A stretch of DNA of 17,092 nt from contig JAJYJD010000045.1 in NCBI GenBank assembly GCA_021789755.1, positions 1 to 17,092 on the forward strand, in the 5' to 3' direction. Both the position numbers and the translations under genes were made by a program. This document shows, one piece after another, positions 1-6,665 of this stretch. Positions within the stretch are counted from its first letter, which is position 1; the number at the start of each line of letters is the position of its first letter. Below the pieces are notes generated by a model. The model did no database searches and had not been told where the DNA came from. It worked only from the letters and a program-made list of their open reading frames with translations. This stretch comes from Bacteroidota bacterium. GTDB taxonomy: Bacteria > Bacteroidota > Ignavibacteria > Kryptoniales > JAKASW01.

Positions 1-432
1 CGCGAAGATGCCGATATACTGGCAGAGCAGAAGAAGATAAGCGTCTCAATCAGAAAACTGGACGAGGCCACGGTCATGGGGGACTCGGTACGGCTACGCC
101 AGCTGATGTTGAACCTGGTGGACAACGCGATCAAGTATACGCCTGCGGGAGGCAAGATAACGCTTTCGCTGGAGAAGCAAGACGGCGAAGCCAGCTTCAG
201 TGTGGAAGACACGGGAATCGGGATATCGCCGAAGGATCTGAAGAAGATTTTTGACCGTTTTTACAGGGTCGACAAAAGCAGGAGCAGGCTCCCCGACGGC
301 CTCGGGCTGGGGTTGTCCATTTCGAAATGGGTCGCCGAGGCGCATGGCGGAAGGCTCCTTGCGGAAAGCCGTGTCGGATCGGGAAGCAGGTTCACGGTTG
401 TCCTCCCGGCCATCTCCGGCCCCACCGATTAA
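1..432 (+). CDS. Sensor histidine kinase, C-terminal ATP-binding domain (5' truncated by window edge)
   Basis: This is the last 143 codons of a two-component sensor kinase; the open frame runs through base 1, so the start, sensor region and the phospho-accepting His helix lie outside the window. All ATP-lid landmarks of the HATPase_c fold are visible in order: N box NLVDNAIKYTP (fragment residues 38-48), G1 box DTGIG (70-74), F box IFDRFYRVD (83-91) and G2 box GLGLGLSISK (100-109), followed by the usual closing strands. The family autophosphorylates on His and passes phosphate to a response regulator. The intact boxes say the catalytic half is functional. The partner regulator would have to lie upstream, outside the window. 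The signal sensed cannot be told. The next gene is 85 bp downstream and has its own promoter-like sequence, so co-transcription is uncertain. Confidence 0.93.
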   Translation, partial: REDADILAEQKKISVSIRKLDEATVMGDSVRLRQLMLNLVDNAIKYTPAGGKITLSLEKQDGEASFSVEDTGIGISPKDLKKIFDRFYRVDKSRSRLPDGLGLGLSISKWVAEAHGGRLLAESRVGSGSRFTVVLPAISGPTD

Positions 433-453
433 TATTTTTTAATCTGCATTTCA

Positions 454-485
454 TTGCCTCCCACAGGACCCGTGGAGTATGTTTA
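454..485 (+). promoter_or_regulatory. Candidate Bacteroidota-type promoter for the lysine-rich gene
   Basis: TTG at 454-456 is followed after 21 bases by TATGTTTA at 478-485. The known Bacteroidota primary sigma consensus is TTTG (-33), 19-21 bases, then TAnnTTTG (-7). This site matches three of four and seven of eight positions respectively. It sits 32 bp upstream of the ATG at 518. The assignment rests on pattern and position only. Confidence 0.45.
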
Positions 486-494
486 CAAACATAC
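477..494. promoter_or_regulatory. 18-bp near-palindrome, candidate operator
   Basis: GTATGTTTACAAACATAC has two perfect 8-bp inverted arms around a 2-base centre. That spacing is too tight for a stable RNA hairpin and typical of a dimeric DNA-binding protein site. It overlaps the proposed -7 element and ends 7 bases before the Shine-Dalgarno sequence, so a bound protein would block transcription. The regulator is unknown. Confidence 0.4.
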
Positions 495-517
495 AAATTA
501 AAAGGAGGTGAAGTACC

Positions 518-844
518 ATGAAAAAACTGGCTTTAGTGATGCTTCTTGCTTCTATCGTGGCCTTCGGATCGGTCAGCGCCCAGCCGGCCAAAAAGCAGGT
601 GAAGAAGGAAACCAAGACGGAGATGTCGAAGAAAACCGAAAAGAAGACGGTATCTCACGGCAAAAGCATGAAGATGGAAAAGAAGATGGTGAAAAAGACC
701 AGCAAAGCCCGCTGGAGCAAGAAGGCGAAATGGACGAAGAAGGGCAGCACGAAGAAGCACGAGATGACTTCAAAGAAGATGGCAAAGAAACATGAGATGA
801 AGTCTAAGATGACGATGAAGAAGAAAGAGACGAAGAAGGATTAA
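518..844 (+). CDS. Small exported lysine/methionine-rich protein, function unknown
   Basis: This is a 108-residue protein that I do not recognise as a named family. It starts with a textbook Sec signal peptide (residues 1-21, ending SVSA before Gln22). The mature 87 residues are almost entirely low complexity: 34 Lys (about 39%), 9 Met, 3 His, many Thr, Ser and Glu, no Cys, and the repeated motif KHEM. It should be very basic and probably disordered in the periplasm or on the surface. The ATG choice is firm: AAGGAGGTGA (502-511), a perfect anti-16S match, lies 7 bases upstream. The gene ends in a strong terminator at 873-897. In composition it resembles acid-shock (Asr-like) or other polycationic envelope proteins that bind anionic polymers; the KHEM/Met content could also suggest metal binding. 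Both are guesses. The purine-rich AAG repeats make any reverse-strand reading frame here spurious. Confidence 0.8.
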   Translation: MKKLALVMLLASIVAFGSVSAQPAKKQVKKETKTEMSKKTEKKTVSHGKSMKMEKKMVKKTSKARWSKKAKWTKKGSTKKHEMTSKKMAKKHEMKSKMTMKKKETKKD

Positions 845-872
845 TCTTCTCTCTTCCAATGCCCCTAGAGAA

Positions 873-897
873 AAAAGTCCGCCCCGGGCGGACTTTT
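873..897. terminator. Strong bidirectional rho-independent terminator
   Basis: AAAAGTCCGCC (873-883) and GGCGGACTTTT (887-897) form a perfect 11-bp stem with a 3-base loop. On the + strand it is followed by CTTTTT, and on the - strand the run TTTTTT (876-871) follows. It lies between the convergent lysine-rich gene and aspA and can stop both. Confidence 0.9.
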
Positions 898-906
898 CTT
901 TTTAGA

Positions 907-937
907 GGTGGCCGTCGCCTCCGGGGTGACGGCCGCC
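907..937 (-). other. Hairpin just downstream of aspA
   Basis: GGTGGCCGTC (907-916) pairs with GACGGCCGCC (928-937), ten pairs including one G-T, around an 11-base loop. It begins 9 bases after the aspA stop on the - strand. No T run follows it directly; the true terminator is the next hairpin (873-897). It may protect the 3' end of the aspA message or be part of a double terminator. Confidence 0.45.
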
Positions 938-946
938 TTCCAAATG

Positions 947-2338
947 CTAGTGCCTTCCGACTTCAGTCAGTTTGTACGCATCGAGAATATTGTTGAGAAG
1001 CTTCTCATCGACAAGTTTTTTCTCCATGAGTACAGCCCTGACAGTCTTGTTCTTCGAAACTGCCTCCTTTACAACCTCGGCTGCCTTGAGATAGCCTATG
1101 TGCGGAGTAAGCGCCGTCACGATGCTGACGCTCTTTTCGGCAAATTCCCTGCAGACCGCCTCATCGGCTTCGATGCCGTCGACACACTTGACGCGAAGTA
1201 CATCCATGGCGTTCCTGTAAATTTCCAGCGCAAACGTAAGGTTGAAGCCTATGACCGGCATCATCACGTTAAGTTCCAGCTGCCCCGCCTGCGCGGCATA
1301 AGCGACCGCCGTGTCGAGACCAATGACCTGAAACGATACCATGTTGACCATCTCGAGTATACTGGGGTTGACCTTCCCCGGCATGATGGAAGAGCCGGGC
1401 TGCACGGCGGGAAGTCTGACCTCGGCAAAACCGGTGCGCGGTCCGCTGCTGAGGAGGCGGAGGTCGTTCGCTATCCTCGTCATGTCCAGCGCGAGGTTGC
1501 GGATCGCCCCGCTCAAGGCGGTCGCGCCCGCCATGCTTTGCATCGCCTCGAAATAATTCTTCGACTGCTTGAAGGAGACGCCCGTAAGGTTTGCAAGCTC
1601 TTTCGGCATCATCACTCTGTATTTCGGATCTGAGTTCACACCGGTCCCGACAGCCGTTCCTCCAATTCCGAGGTATGTCAGCTCTTCGCGCACCTTTTTA
1701 ATTCTCTCTATATGTCCCTGAACACACGCGGCGTATCCGGAAAACTCCTGACCGAGCCTGATCGGAGTAGCGTCCTGAAGATGTGTTCTGCCGGACTTTA
1801 TGACATGATCGAATTCCTTCGCCTTCTTTCCGAAAGACTTCTGAAGCTTATCGAGCACAGGAACGAGCTTGTCGACAAGGAGGATCGCGGAGACACGGAT
1901 GACGGCGGGGATGACGTCGTTCGTTGACTGCGCCATGTTAACGTCATCGTTCGGGCTTATCACCGAATAGTCGCCGCGCTTTCCGCCCAGTATTTCTATC
2001 GCGCGATTGGCAAGCATCTCGTTCGCATTCATGTTGTGAGACGTCCCTGCCCCGGCCTGGAAGACATCGACGACGAACTGGTCGGCGAACTTTCCATCGA
2101 GCACCTCATCGCACGCCTTGATGATCGCACCGGCCTTCTTCTTGTCGAGAAGCTTCAGTTTGCCATTGACGATCGCGGCCGCTTTCTTCACCAGCACGGT
2201 CGCCTTCACCCAGTCCGGATGAGGTTTCAGACCGCTGATGGGAAAATTGTCGACCGCACGTTGAACCTGTACTCCATAATAGGCGTCAACCGGAACTTTG
2301 AGCTCGCCCAGTGAGTCTTTCTCAATTCGATATTCCAT
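947..2338 (-). CDS. aspA: Aspartate ammonia-lyase (aspartase)
   Basis: Reversible deamination of L-aspartate to fumarate and ammonia in the cytoplasm; the family is a homotetramer. The 463-residue protein has the superfamily signature loop GSSIMPGKVNP (residues 315-325) carrying the catalytic Ser. Aspartase rather than fumarase is favoured by GAGTS (96-100), QSTND (137-141, where fumarases have SSND), THLQDA (185-190) and AGQLELNV (351-358). These fall two residues from the substrate-binding positions known in Bacillus AspB (Thr101, Ser140-Thr141-Asn142, Thr187-His188, Lys324, Asn326). The start is ATG 2338, preceded by AAAGGG at good spacing; a TTG five codons earlier would lie on top of that ribosome site and is rejected. 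The gene stands 133 bp from the hydrolase upstream and ends at hairpins. A class II fumarase is the alternative, less likely. Confidence 0.88.
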   Translation of the reverse strand: MEYRIEKDSLGELKVPVDAYYGVQVQRAVDNFPISGLKPHPDWVKATVLVKKAAAIVNGKLKLLDKKKAGAIIKACDEVLDGKFADQFVVDVFQAGAGTSHNMNANEMLANRAIEILGGKRGDYSVISPNDDVNMAQSTNDVIPAVIRVSAILLVDKLVPVLDKLQKSFGKKAKEFDHVIKSGRTHLQDATPIRLGQEFSGYAACVQGHIERIKKVREELTYLGIGGTAVGTGVNSDPKYRVMMPKELANLTGVSFKQSKNYFEAMQSMAGATALSGAIRNLALDMTRIANDLRLLSSGPRTGFAEVRLPAVQPGSSIMPGKVNPSILEMVNMVSFQVIGLDTAVAYAAQAGQLELNVMMPVIGFNLTFALEIYRNAMDVLRVKCVDGIEADEAVCREFAEKSVSIVTALTPHIGYLKAAEVVKEAVSKNKTVRAVLMEKKLVDEKLLNNILDAYKLTEVGRH

Positions 2339-2471
2339 AATTATCCCTTTCAATTAGGATGGGAACTTCGTATGACGGCGCGCAAAGCTTGAAGGCGGCA
2401 CGTCGCTGAATTGTCGCGTTTATTTGGGTGTTTGCAAAATTGACTCGCAGCCGGATATGTCTCCCGGAAAA

Positions 2472-3131
2472 TCAAAGCCGGCTCCCGACTTCATCCATGG
2501 GAATTCCTCTCACCACATCGGACGTCTTCAACAGAGTCACTCCTCTTGCAGCCCACTTCCGGAGCAACTCTTCTCCTTTCTCCTCATAAATTGCCTTTGC
2601 CGCATCTTTCACGAGATAGATCTTATAACGACCGAGGCCGAGAAAGCCTTCGATCGCATGCGCATCACAAACATCGAGAGCAACACCATAAACAACTATA
2701 TCTGCAGGTCTGAGGATTTCAAGAAACTCCAGGACATTCGGATTTGAAAAGACATCGAATCTCTGCTTCCGGAAAATTATTTCACCGCGATGACCCGCAA
2801 CCAGTTCCTTCAGACGACCTGATGGATATTTAGAATTGTCGACCCACAGCGGGTTGAGGGGCTTCGTGGCAGGAACCTTTTCCTGACCGGAAGTGCCTTG
2901 AAGACAGTGCGGCGGAAAGGTTTCGTGGTAGTCGGGGTTATCTGAAATTTCGGGATCGCTCTCAAGATGATAATCCACGGATCCGCAGATTTGTATCCCA
3001 TGCGAGCGCGCGTAAAGTGTCAGGCTTGACAGGTTGTCTGCCAAAGTTTCGGCCCCAGGTACGTACAGCTTCCCGTCCGGCATCATGAAGTCATACTGCG
3101 TGTCTACATCCCAGAAGATCAGTTTTCCCAC
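2472..3131 (-). CDS. Nicotinamidase-like cysteine hydrolase (isochorismatase superfamily)
   Basis: This 219-residue protein has the complete Asp-Lys-Cys triad of the superfamily: Asp10 in WDVDTQYDF, Lys122 in FRKQRFDVF and Cys155 in GVALDVCD. The metal site of true nicotinamidases is also present: Asp53-x-His55 and His69, followed by FPPHCLQGTSG (72-82), close to the PncA pattern with D10, D52, H54, H71 in the archaeal enzyme. The likely reaction is nicotinamide to nicotinate plus ammonia, feeding NAD salvage, in the cytoplasm. A GTG start at 3131 is chosen because GGAGG lies 9 bases upstream and the fold begins at once. A nearby ATG at 3136 is in another frame. It sits alone between sufU (128 bp upstream) and aspA (133 bp downstream). 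Another amidase substrate in the same superfamily is possible because the sequence is rather divergent. Confidence 0.78.
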   Translation of the reverse strand: MGKLIFWDVDTQYDFMMPDGKLYVPGAETLADNLSSLTLYARSHGIQICGSVDYHLESDPEISDNPDYHETFPPHCLQGTSGQEKVPATKPLNPLWVDNSKYPSGRLKELVAGHRGEIIFRKQRFDVFSNPNVLEFLEILRPADIVVYGVALDVCDAHAIEGFLGLGRYKIYLVKDAAKAIYEEKGEELLRKWAARGVTLLKTSDVVRGIPMDEVGSRL

Positions 3132-3231
3132 CGCATCAAGCCTCCAGCTTATTCCTCTTCACGGAATCGACCAACGTCATGATAATTGAATCTAACCATC
3201 ACACCCCATGCACTTCAACTTCAGAAAACAC

Positions 3232-3251
3232 GCCCGATCGGATTCGCGGGC
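3232..3251 (-). terminator. Weak hairpin after sufU
   Basis: GCCCG (3232-3236) and CGGGC (3247-3251) form a 5-bp stem with a 10-base loop, 8 bases past the sufU stop on the - strand. It is followed by GTGTTTT rather than a clean T run. It is a possible weak terminator separating sufSU from the hydrolase gene. Confidence 0.3.
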
Positions 3252-3259
3252 CGGACGGA

Positions 3260-3700
3260 TTATTTGTTCTCCCCGTTATTCGTTTTGGCAAATGATTCTT
3301 CAAGCGTGTGCCATGCGAGTGTTGCACACTTCACCCTGACTGGAAATTTGGAAACGCCCTGCAGCGATATCGCGTCTCCCATTTCCTCGCCGTAATCCCC
3401 TTCGGTCCCTTTCACCATTTCGTAGAACATCCCGGCAAGCTGTCTCGCCTCTTCGACGGTTTTGCCTCTGACAAGGTCGGTCATTATTGAAGCCGATGCC
3501 TGGCTGATGGAGCATCCCGCGCCGGAAAACTTCGCATCGGCAATGACGCCGTCCTTTACAAGGACGGATATCTGGATATCGTCGCCGCACGATTCGTTGA
3601 ACCCGCGGGAAGTGAGGGTAGCGCCGGCTATGATGCCGTGGTTGTGCGGATGCTGGTAGTGATCAAGAATTATTTCCGTGAATAAGTCATTCAACGACAT
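3260..3700 (-). CDS. sufU: SufU, NifU/IscU-like sulfur-transfer protein
   Basis: This 146-residue protein belongs to the IscU/NifU N-terminal family, of the Suf type. The three conserved Cys plus Asp are in SCGDD (Cys38, Asp40), GAGCSIS (Cys63) and VKCATLAW (Cys125). That is a constant shift of three from the zinc ligands Cys41, Asp43, Cys66 and Cys128 of Bacillus subtilis SufU, and the region between Cys63 and Cys125 has the SufU length. In that system SufU takes persulfide sulfur from SufS for Fe-S cluster assembly in the cytoplasm. The start MSLNDLF at 3700 is preceded by GAGG nine to ten bases upstream; the open frame reaches further into sufS but has no reason to be used. The 14-bp overlap with the end of sufS suggests coupled translation. 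Confidence in SufU over scaffold IscU comes from the SufS partner. Confidence 0.92.
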   Translation of the reverse strand: MSLNDLFTEIILDHYQHPHNHGIIAGATLTSRGFNESCGDDIQISVLVKDGVIADAKFSGAGCSISQASASIMTDLVRGKTVEEARQLAGMFYEMVKGTEGDYGEEMGDAISLQGVSKFPVRVKCATLAWHTLEESFAKTNNGENK

Positions 3701-4931
3701 TTGCTTTTTTCCTCGGTCTGAAGAGTGCAATACCTTTCTCAAGAGCACCGGCCAGCGCATCGACGTCCGACTTGTCGTTGTAAAGGTAGAAACTTGCGCG
3801 GGCGGTGGATTGCACCTGGAGTTTTCTCATGAGCGGCTGGGCACAGTGATGGCCGGCACGTATCGCTATTCCTTCCGAATCGAGGATCGTAGATATATCG
3901 TGCGGGTGTACACTGTCGACAGTGAAAGAGAGGACCCCGGTTCCCGTGGCCCTCGGCCTGAAGATGTGAATGCCTTCGACCTCCGCCAGGCGGCTGGCAG
4001 CGTAATCGCCAAGCTCTAACTCGTGTTCCATGATGTTCTGCATTCCGCACTTTTCCAGGTAATCGATGGCAGCCTTCAGGCCGATCGCACCGGCGATATT
4101 CGGAGTTCCGGCTTCGAACTTGTAAGGCGGCTTCGCATAATTCGAGGTTGTCGGGAACACTTCATTTATCATCTCGCCGCCTCCCATGAACGGCTCCATC
4201 TTCTCAAGTAGTTCGTACTTAGCGTAGAGAGCCCCGATCCCGGTCGGTCCGCACATCTTGTGCCCGCTCAAGGCATAGAAATCGCAGTCGATATCTCTGA
4301 CATCAACGGCCATGTGCGGCGCACTCTGGGCACCATCTACCATAGCAAGCGCGCCGGCTTCGTGAGCCAGGCGGCAGATTTCCTTAACGGGATTTATGGT
4401 TCCGAGCACGTTTGAAACGTGAACGACCGACACGATCTTCGTTTTCGGTCCGAGATTGTCCTTGAGCGACTGAAGGTCGAGCCGATAATCACTACTCATC
4501 CTGATAAACTTCAGGACAGCTCCCGTGTGGCGCGCGATTATGTGCCACGGGACAAGATTGCTGTGATGCTCCATCTCGCTGAGAATTATTTCGTCGCCTT
4601 TATGAAGGTTGTTCAACCCCCACGCGTATGCGATGAGGTTCAGCGATTCGGTGGCATTCCGGGTGAATACAATCGACTCTGATTTCCCGGCATTGATGAA
4701 TCGGGCAACTTTCGTCCTCGCCTCTTCGTACATGTCGGTCGCGAGCTGGCTGAGCTCGTAGGTCCCTCTGTGCACGTTGGCATTGTATCTCGAATAGTAT
4801 TCATCAAGCGCATCGATCACTTTCTGCGGCTTCTGTGTCGTCGCCGCGCTGTCCAGATAGATAAGCGGCTTGCCCTTCTTCTTCCAATTCGCAAAAATCG
4901 GGAAATCGTTCTTGACATCACTTCGCATCAT
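3687..4931 (-). CDS. sufS: Cysteine desulfurase SufS (group II, PLP-dependent)
   Basis: This 414-residue enzyme removes sulfur from L-cysteine to give alanine and an enzyme persulfide, passed on to SufU for Fe-S cluster building. Visible landmarks: YLDSAATTQKP near the start (25-35), His123 in EMEHHSN that stacks on the cofactor, Asp199 and Gln202 in MVDGAQS, the PLP Schiff-base Lys225 in SGHKM, and the persulfide-forming Cys363 in RAGHHCAQPLM. The last motif and its short loop mark group II (SufS/CsdA), not NifS/IscS. Length is normal for the family. The start is ATG 4931 with AAAGGG 8 bases upstream; a second ATG follows directly. It overlaps sufU by 14 bp. No sufB, sufC or sufD lies in this window, so the scaffold must be encoded elsewhere. 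The Fe-S route in detail is inferred from the family. Confidence 0.96.
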   Translation of the reverse strand: MMRSDVKNDFPIFANWKKKGKPLIYLDSAATTQKPQKVIDALDEYYSRYNANVHRGTYELSQLATDMYEEARTKVARFINAGKSESIVFTRNATESLNLIAYAWGLNNLHKGDEIILSEMEHHSNLVPWHIIARHTGAVLKFIRMSSDYRLDLQSLKDNLGPKTKIVSVVHVSNVLGTINPVKEICRLAHEAGALAMVDGAQSAPHMAVDVRDIDCDFYALSGHKMCGPTGIGALYAKYELLEKMEPFMGGGEMINEVFPTTSNYAKPPYKFEAGTPNIAGAIGLKAAIDYLEKCGMQNIMEHELELGDYAASRLAEVEGIHIFRPRATGTGVLSFTVDSVHPHDISTILDSEGIAIRAGHHCAQPLMRKLQVQSTARASFYLYNDKSDVDALAGALEKGIALFRPRKKANVVE

Positions 4932-5013
4932 TGCGGTAACCCTTTCAGTAAAACACGTCCTGCCAAACTAGATTCCTTCTGTTAAAAATGGTCGCAGAGT
5001 AGCGAACCCGGAA

Positions 5014-5046
5014 ATTTTAGCGCATAAAGTTAACGCCCGGTGTCAA
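5014..5046 (-). promoter_or_regulatory. Weak candidate promoter for sufSU
   Basis: In the 120-bp gap before sufS, reading on the - strand, TTGACA (5046-5041) is followed by TAAAAT (5019-5014). The 21-base spacer is longer than the 17 preferred by sigma-70, which lowers the value of two good boxes. It lies 83 bp upstream of the sufS ATG. I saw no convincing iron or Rrf2-type operator. Confidence 0.25.
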
Positions 5047-5051
5047 GCAAT

Positions 5052-5567
5052 TCAATACTGATGGAGGGCGATCATCAAGGTGGCCACACCTGAGAAAATG
5101 AGGGCAACGTCGCGAAACACCGAGAGTATCTGTTCTATAGTGTTGAAAGTCGAACCCGGAACGATGATGGTATCTCCCGGAAGCAGGAGCGGCGTTTTTG
5201 CACCCGTGTCCTGATAATGGTCGAGGTCGACGGGGATTACCTCCGTCTTGTATGTGGAATCCGGCTGGAGTATCTGTCGGACTATCTTGACTCCGTCGAG
5301 CTCGGCATGTTCAAGCGGCCCGCCGCCGAGCGATATAAGCTGGACCAGGTCGGTAGAGCTCGGCACCTCGTATCTGCCGGGATTCCGGACGAAACCCCAA
5401 AGGTTAACGGCGATTGTCAACCCCTCCTTGCCGCCGAGATAATAATATGAAGGCGCGTTCGAACCTATCGGCGGAGTCGATGTGCCGAACAAACCCTGTG
5501 CCTTCGCCGGGCGCAATGCAGCCAGGAATACGAGACCGATCAAGATCGCAAACGTTTTCTTTCTCAT
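5052..5567 (-). CDS. Single SLBB-domain envelope protein (polysaccharide-export-like)
   Basis: This 171-residue protein begins with a signal peptide (residues 1-23, ending AKA). After a short Pro/Ser linker, residues about 50-138 form one SLBB (soluble ligand-binding beta-grasp) unit: VNLWGFVRNPGRYEVP, then LISLGGGP, VKIVRQ, VIPVDLDHY and LLLPGDTIIVPG are its typical strands and turns. The C-terminus (about 147-168) is a hydrophobic helix that could anchor it in a membrane. SLBB units occur in Wza-type outer-membrane polysaccharide exporters, but those carry an N-terminal Poly_export domain that is absent here, so this is not a complete exporter. AAGGAG lies a few bases before ATG 5567. It follows the porV-like gene by 87 bp on the same strand and may share its transcript. 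A role in surface glycan handling or the cell envelope is an inference. Confidence 0.82.
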   Translation of the reverse strand: MRKKTFAILIGLVFLAALRPAKAQGLFGTSTPPIGSNAPSYYYLGGKEGLTIAVNLWGFVRNPGRYEVPSSTDLVQLISLGGGPLEHAELDGVKIVRQILQPDSTYKTEVIPVDLDHYQDTGAKTPLLLPGDTIIVPGSTFNTIEQILSVFRDVALIFSGVATLMIALHQY

Positions 5568-5621
5568 TGATCTCCTTTCTTTTGGATCACGAAAAATGTG
5601 TCACTGATATGCCTGCCCACC

Positions 5622-5649
5622 GCGCAGCCATCCCGCGTCCCCTCTGCGC
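5622..5649 (-). other. Hairpin between the porV-like and SLBB genes
   Basis: GCGCAG (5622-5627) and CTGCGC (5644-5649) form a 6-bp GC-rich stem with a 16-base loop within the 87-bp gap. No T run follows on the - strand, so it does not look like a terminator. It could stabilise or mark processing of a joint message, or be chance. Confidence 0.25.
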
Positions 5650-5654
5650 AGATT

Positions 5655-6665
5655 TCATTTGAAAACTCTGTCGAGATAGAAGGATGCGCTAAGCCTGTTG
5701 ACATTCCCGAGGTCTTGCGCCAGGAAAGCGTAATCGATACGCAGATAATTCAAAGAAATTCCTACTCCGGCGGTCAGGCTCGAAGCGTCAGAACCGAACC
5801 TGACAGCGAGCAGGTTCCGATAAACGTATTCGGCACCGAGCAGGACATCGCCGTACTGCTCATCGCGGTTATACGCCAGAACGATGTCGCCGTCGAGCGG
5901 CTTGATGGGAGCGTCATAAGAGATTCCCCACAGTGTGCTGCGCGGAATTGTCTCGGTGGTCTGGGTATCCCAGGCGATCCTCGTATTTGTTATATCGCGA
6001 ACGTTCATGCCGAAAGAAAATGTACCGAATTTTCCCTTTTCAAAAAAAGAGCCGACCGGAAACCTGAACATAAAACCCCCGTCGATTCCGACTCCCGAAG
6101 CCGCCCGGCCGTCGAGCAGGCGATGAATAATCTTGAAATTGATGCCGACCGGAAGCTGGACGGGGATTTTTGCAATAGCCCAGCCCAAATCGATATTGAA
6201 ATTATACATCTTCGAAATGTTAAGGTAGACCGCATCGTCCGCGCTGCTGAAATAGCCGTTGCCCGTTCCCGTCTTCACAAGCAGTTCTCTCTGGGCTGGT
6301 GAATCGTATACGGTGAGATCGGGCTCCGCGGGGATGTCATCGACGCTCAGCCGGACCCAGTCGATGGAGACGTTGAGGTCCTGAAGCTTCTGAGCGTAAC
6401 CGAGGAAGAAGAAATTCGAAAGCGGAGCGAAGAGCGAGCCGTACTGCGAAGAGTACATCATGGAGAGGATCTTCGTATCGATCAGCGCCGTCCCTGCCGG
6501 GTTGTAGTGGAAAGCCGTGCCGTCATCGGCCAGCGACACGAACGCGTTTCCCATGCCCAGTCCCTTTGCACCGACCGGGATCTCGAGAAAACTACCGACA
6601 TATTTCGATGATTGCCCTGACGCCAGCGAGCTGAACAGAATAACCGCGACGGCGATCTTCCTCAT
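5655..6665 (-). CDS. PorV/PorQ-family outer-membrane barrel protein (T9SS-associated)
   Basis: This 336-residue protein has a short signal peptide (1-17, ending ASG). The family hallmark follows: EIPVGAKGLGMGNAFVSLADDGTAFHYNPAGTA (residues 28-60), as in PorV, PorQ and FadL-related barrels. The rest is alternating hydrophobic/polar beta strands with Gly/Tyr/Phe turns, ending in an aromatic strand close to the terminus (YLDRVFK). In Porphyromonas gingivalis, PorV binds secreted cargo and carries it from the secretion pore to the PorU sortase. The position directly after porU, with the ATG inside porU's stop (ATGA), and a GAGG five bases upstream of the ATG, supports a PorV-like partner role here. 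At 336 residues it is shorter than classic PorV and nearer PorQ, so I do not choose between the names. Lipid transport as in FadL is less likely. Confidence 0.82.
   Translation of the reverse strand: MRKIAVAVILFSSLASGQSSKYVGSFLEIPVGAKGLGMGNAFVSLADDGTAFHYNPAGTALIDTKILSMMYSSQYGSLFAPLSNFFFLGYAQKLQDLNVSIDWVRLSVDDIPAEPDLTVYDSPAQRELLVKTGTGNGYFSSADDAVYLNISKMYNFNIDLGWAIAKIPVQLPVGINFKIIHRLLDGRAASGVGIDGGFMFRFPVGSFFEKGKFGTFSFGMNVRDITNTRIAWDTQTTETIPRSTLWGISYDAPIKPLDGDIVLAYNRDEQYGDVLLGAEYVYRNLLAVRFGSDASSLTAGVGISLNYLRIDYAFLAQDLGNVNRLSASFYLDRVFK

Noticed and set aside
404..440. Terminator after the histidine kinase
   Set aside because: GGCC...GGCC could form only a 4-bp stem, and the T run (435-440) is well separated from it. 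It is too weak to call.
533..785. Reverse-strand frames across the lysine-rich gene
   Set aside because: AAG-rich DNA read backwards gives CTT-rich, stop-free Leu/Phe/Ser frames. These are a composition artefact; the forward gene has the signal peptide and ribosome site.
908..1633. 241-codon + strand open frame
   Set aside because: It is antisense to aspA and begins inside a terminator-adjacent hairpin. It has no family features.
2339..2353. Longer aspA start at TTG 2353
   Set aside because: It would place the AAAGGG ribosome site inside the coding region. ATG 2338 has proper spacing and starts where homologues start.
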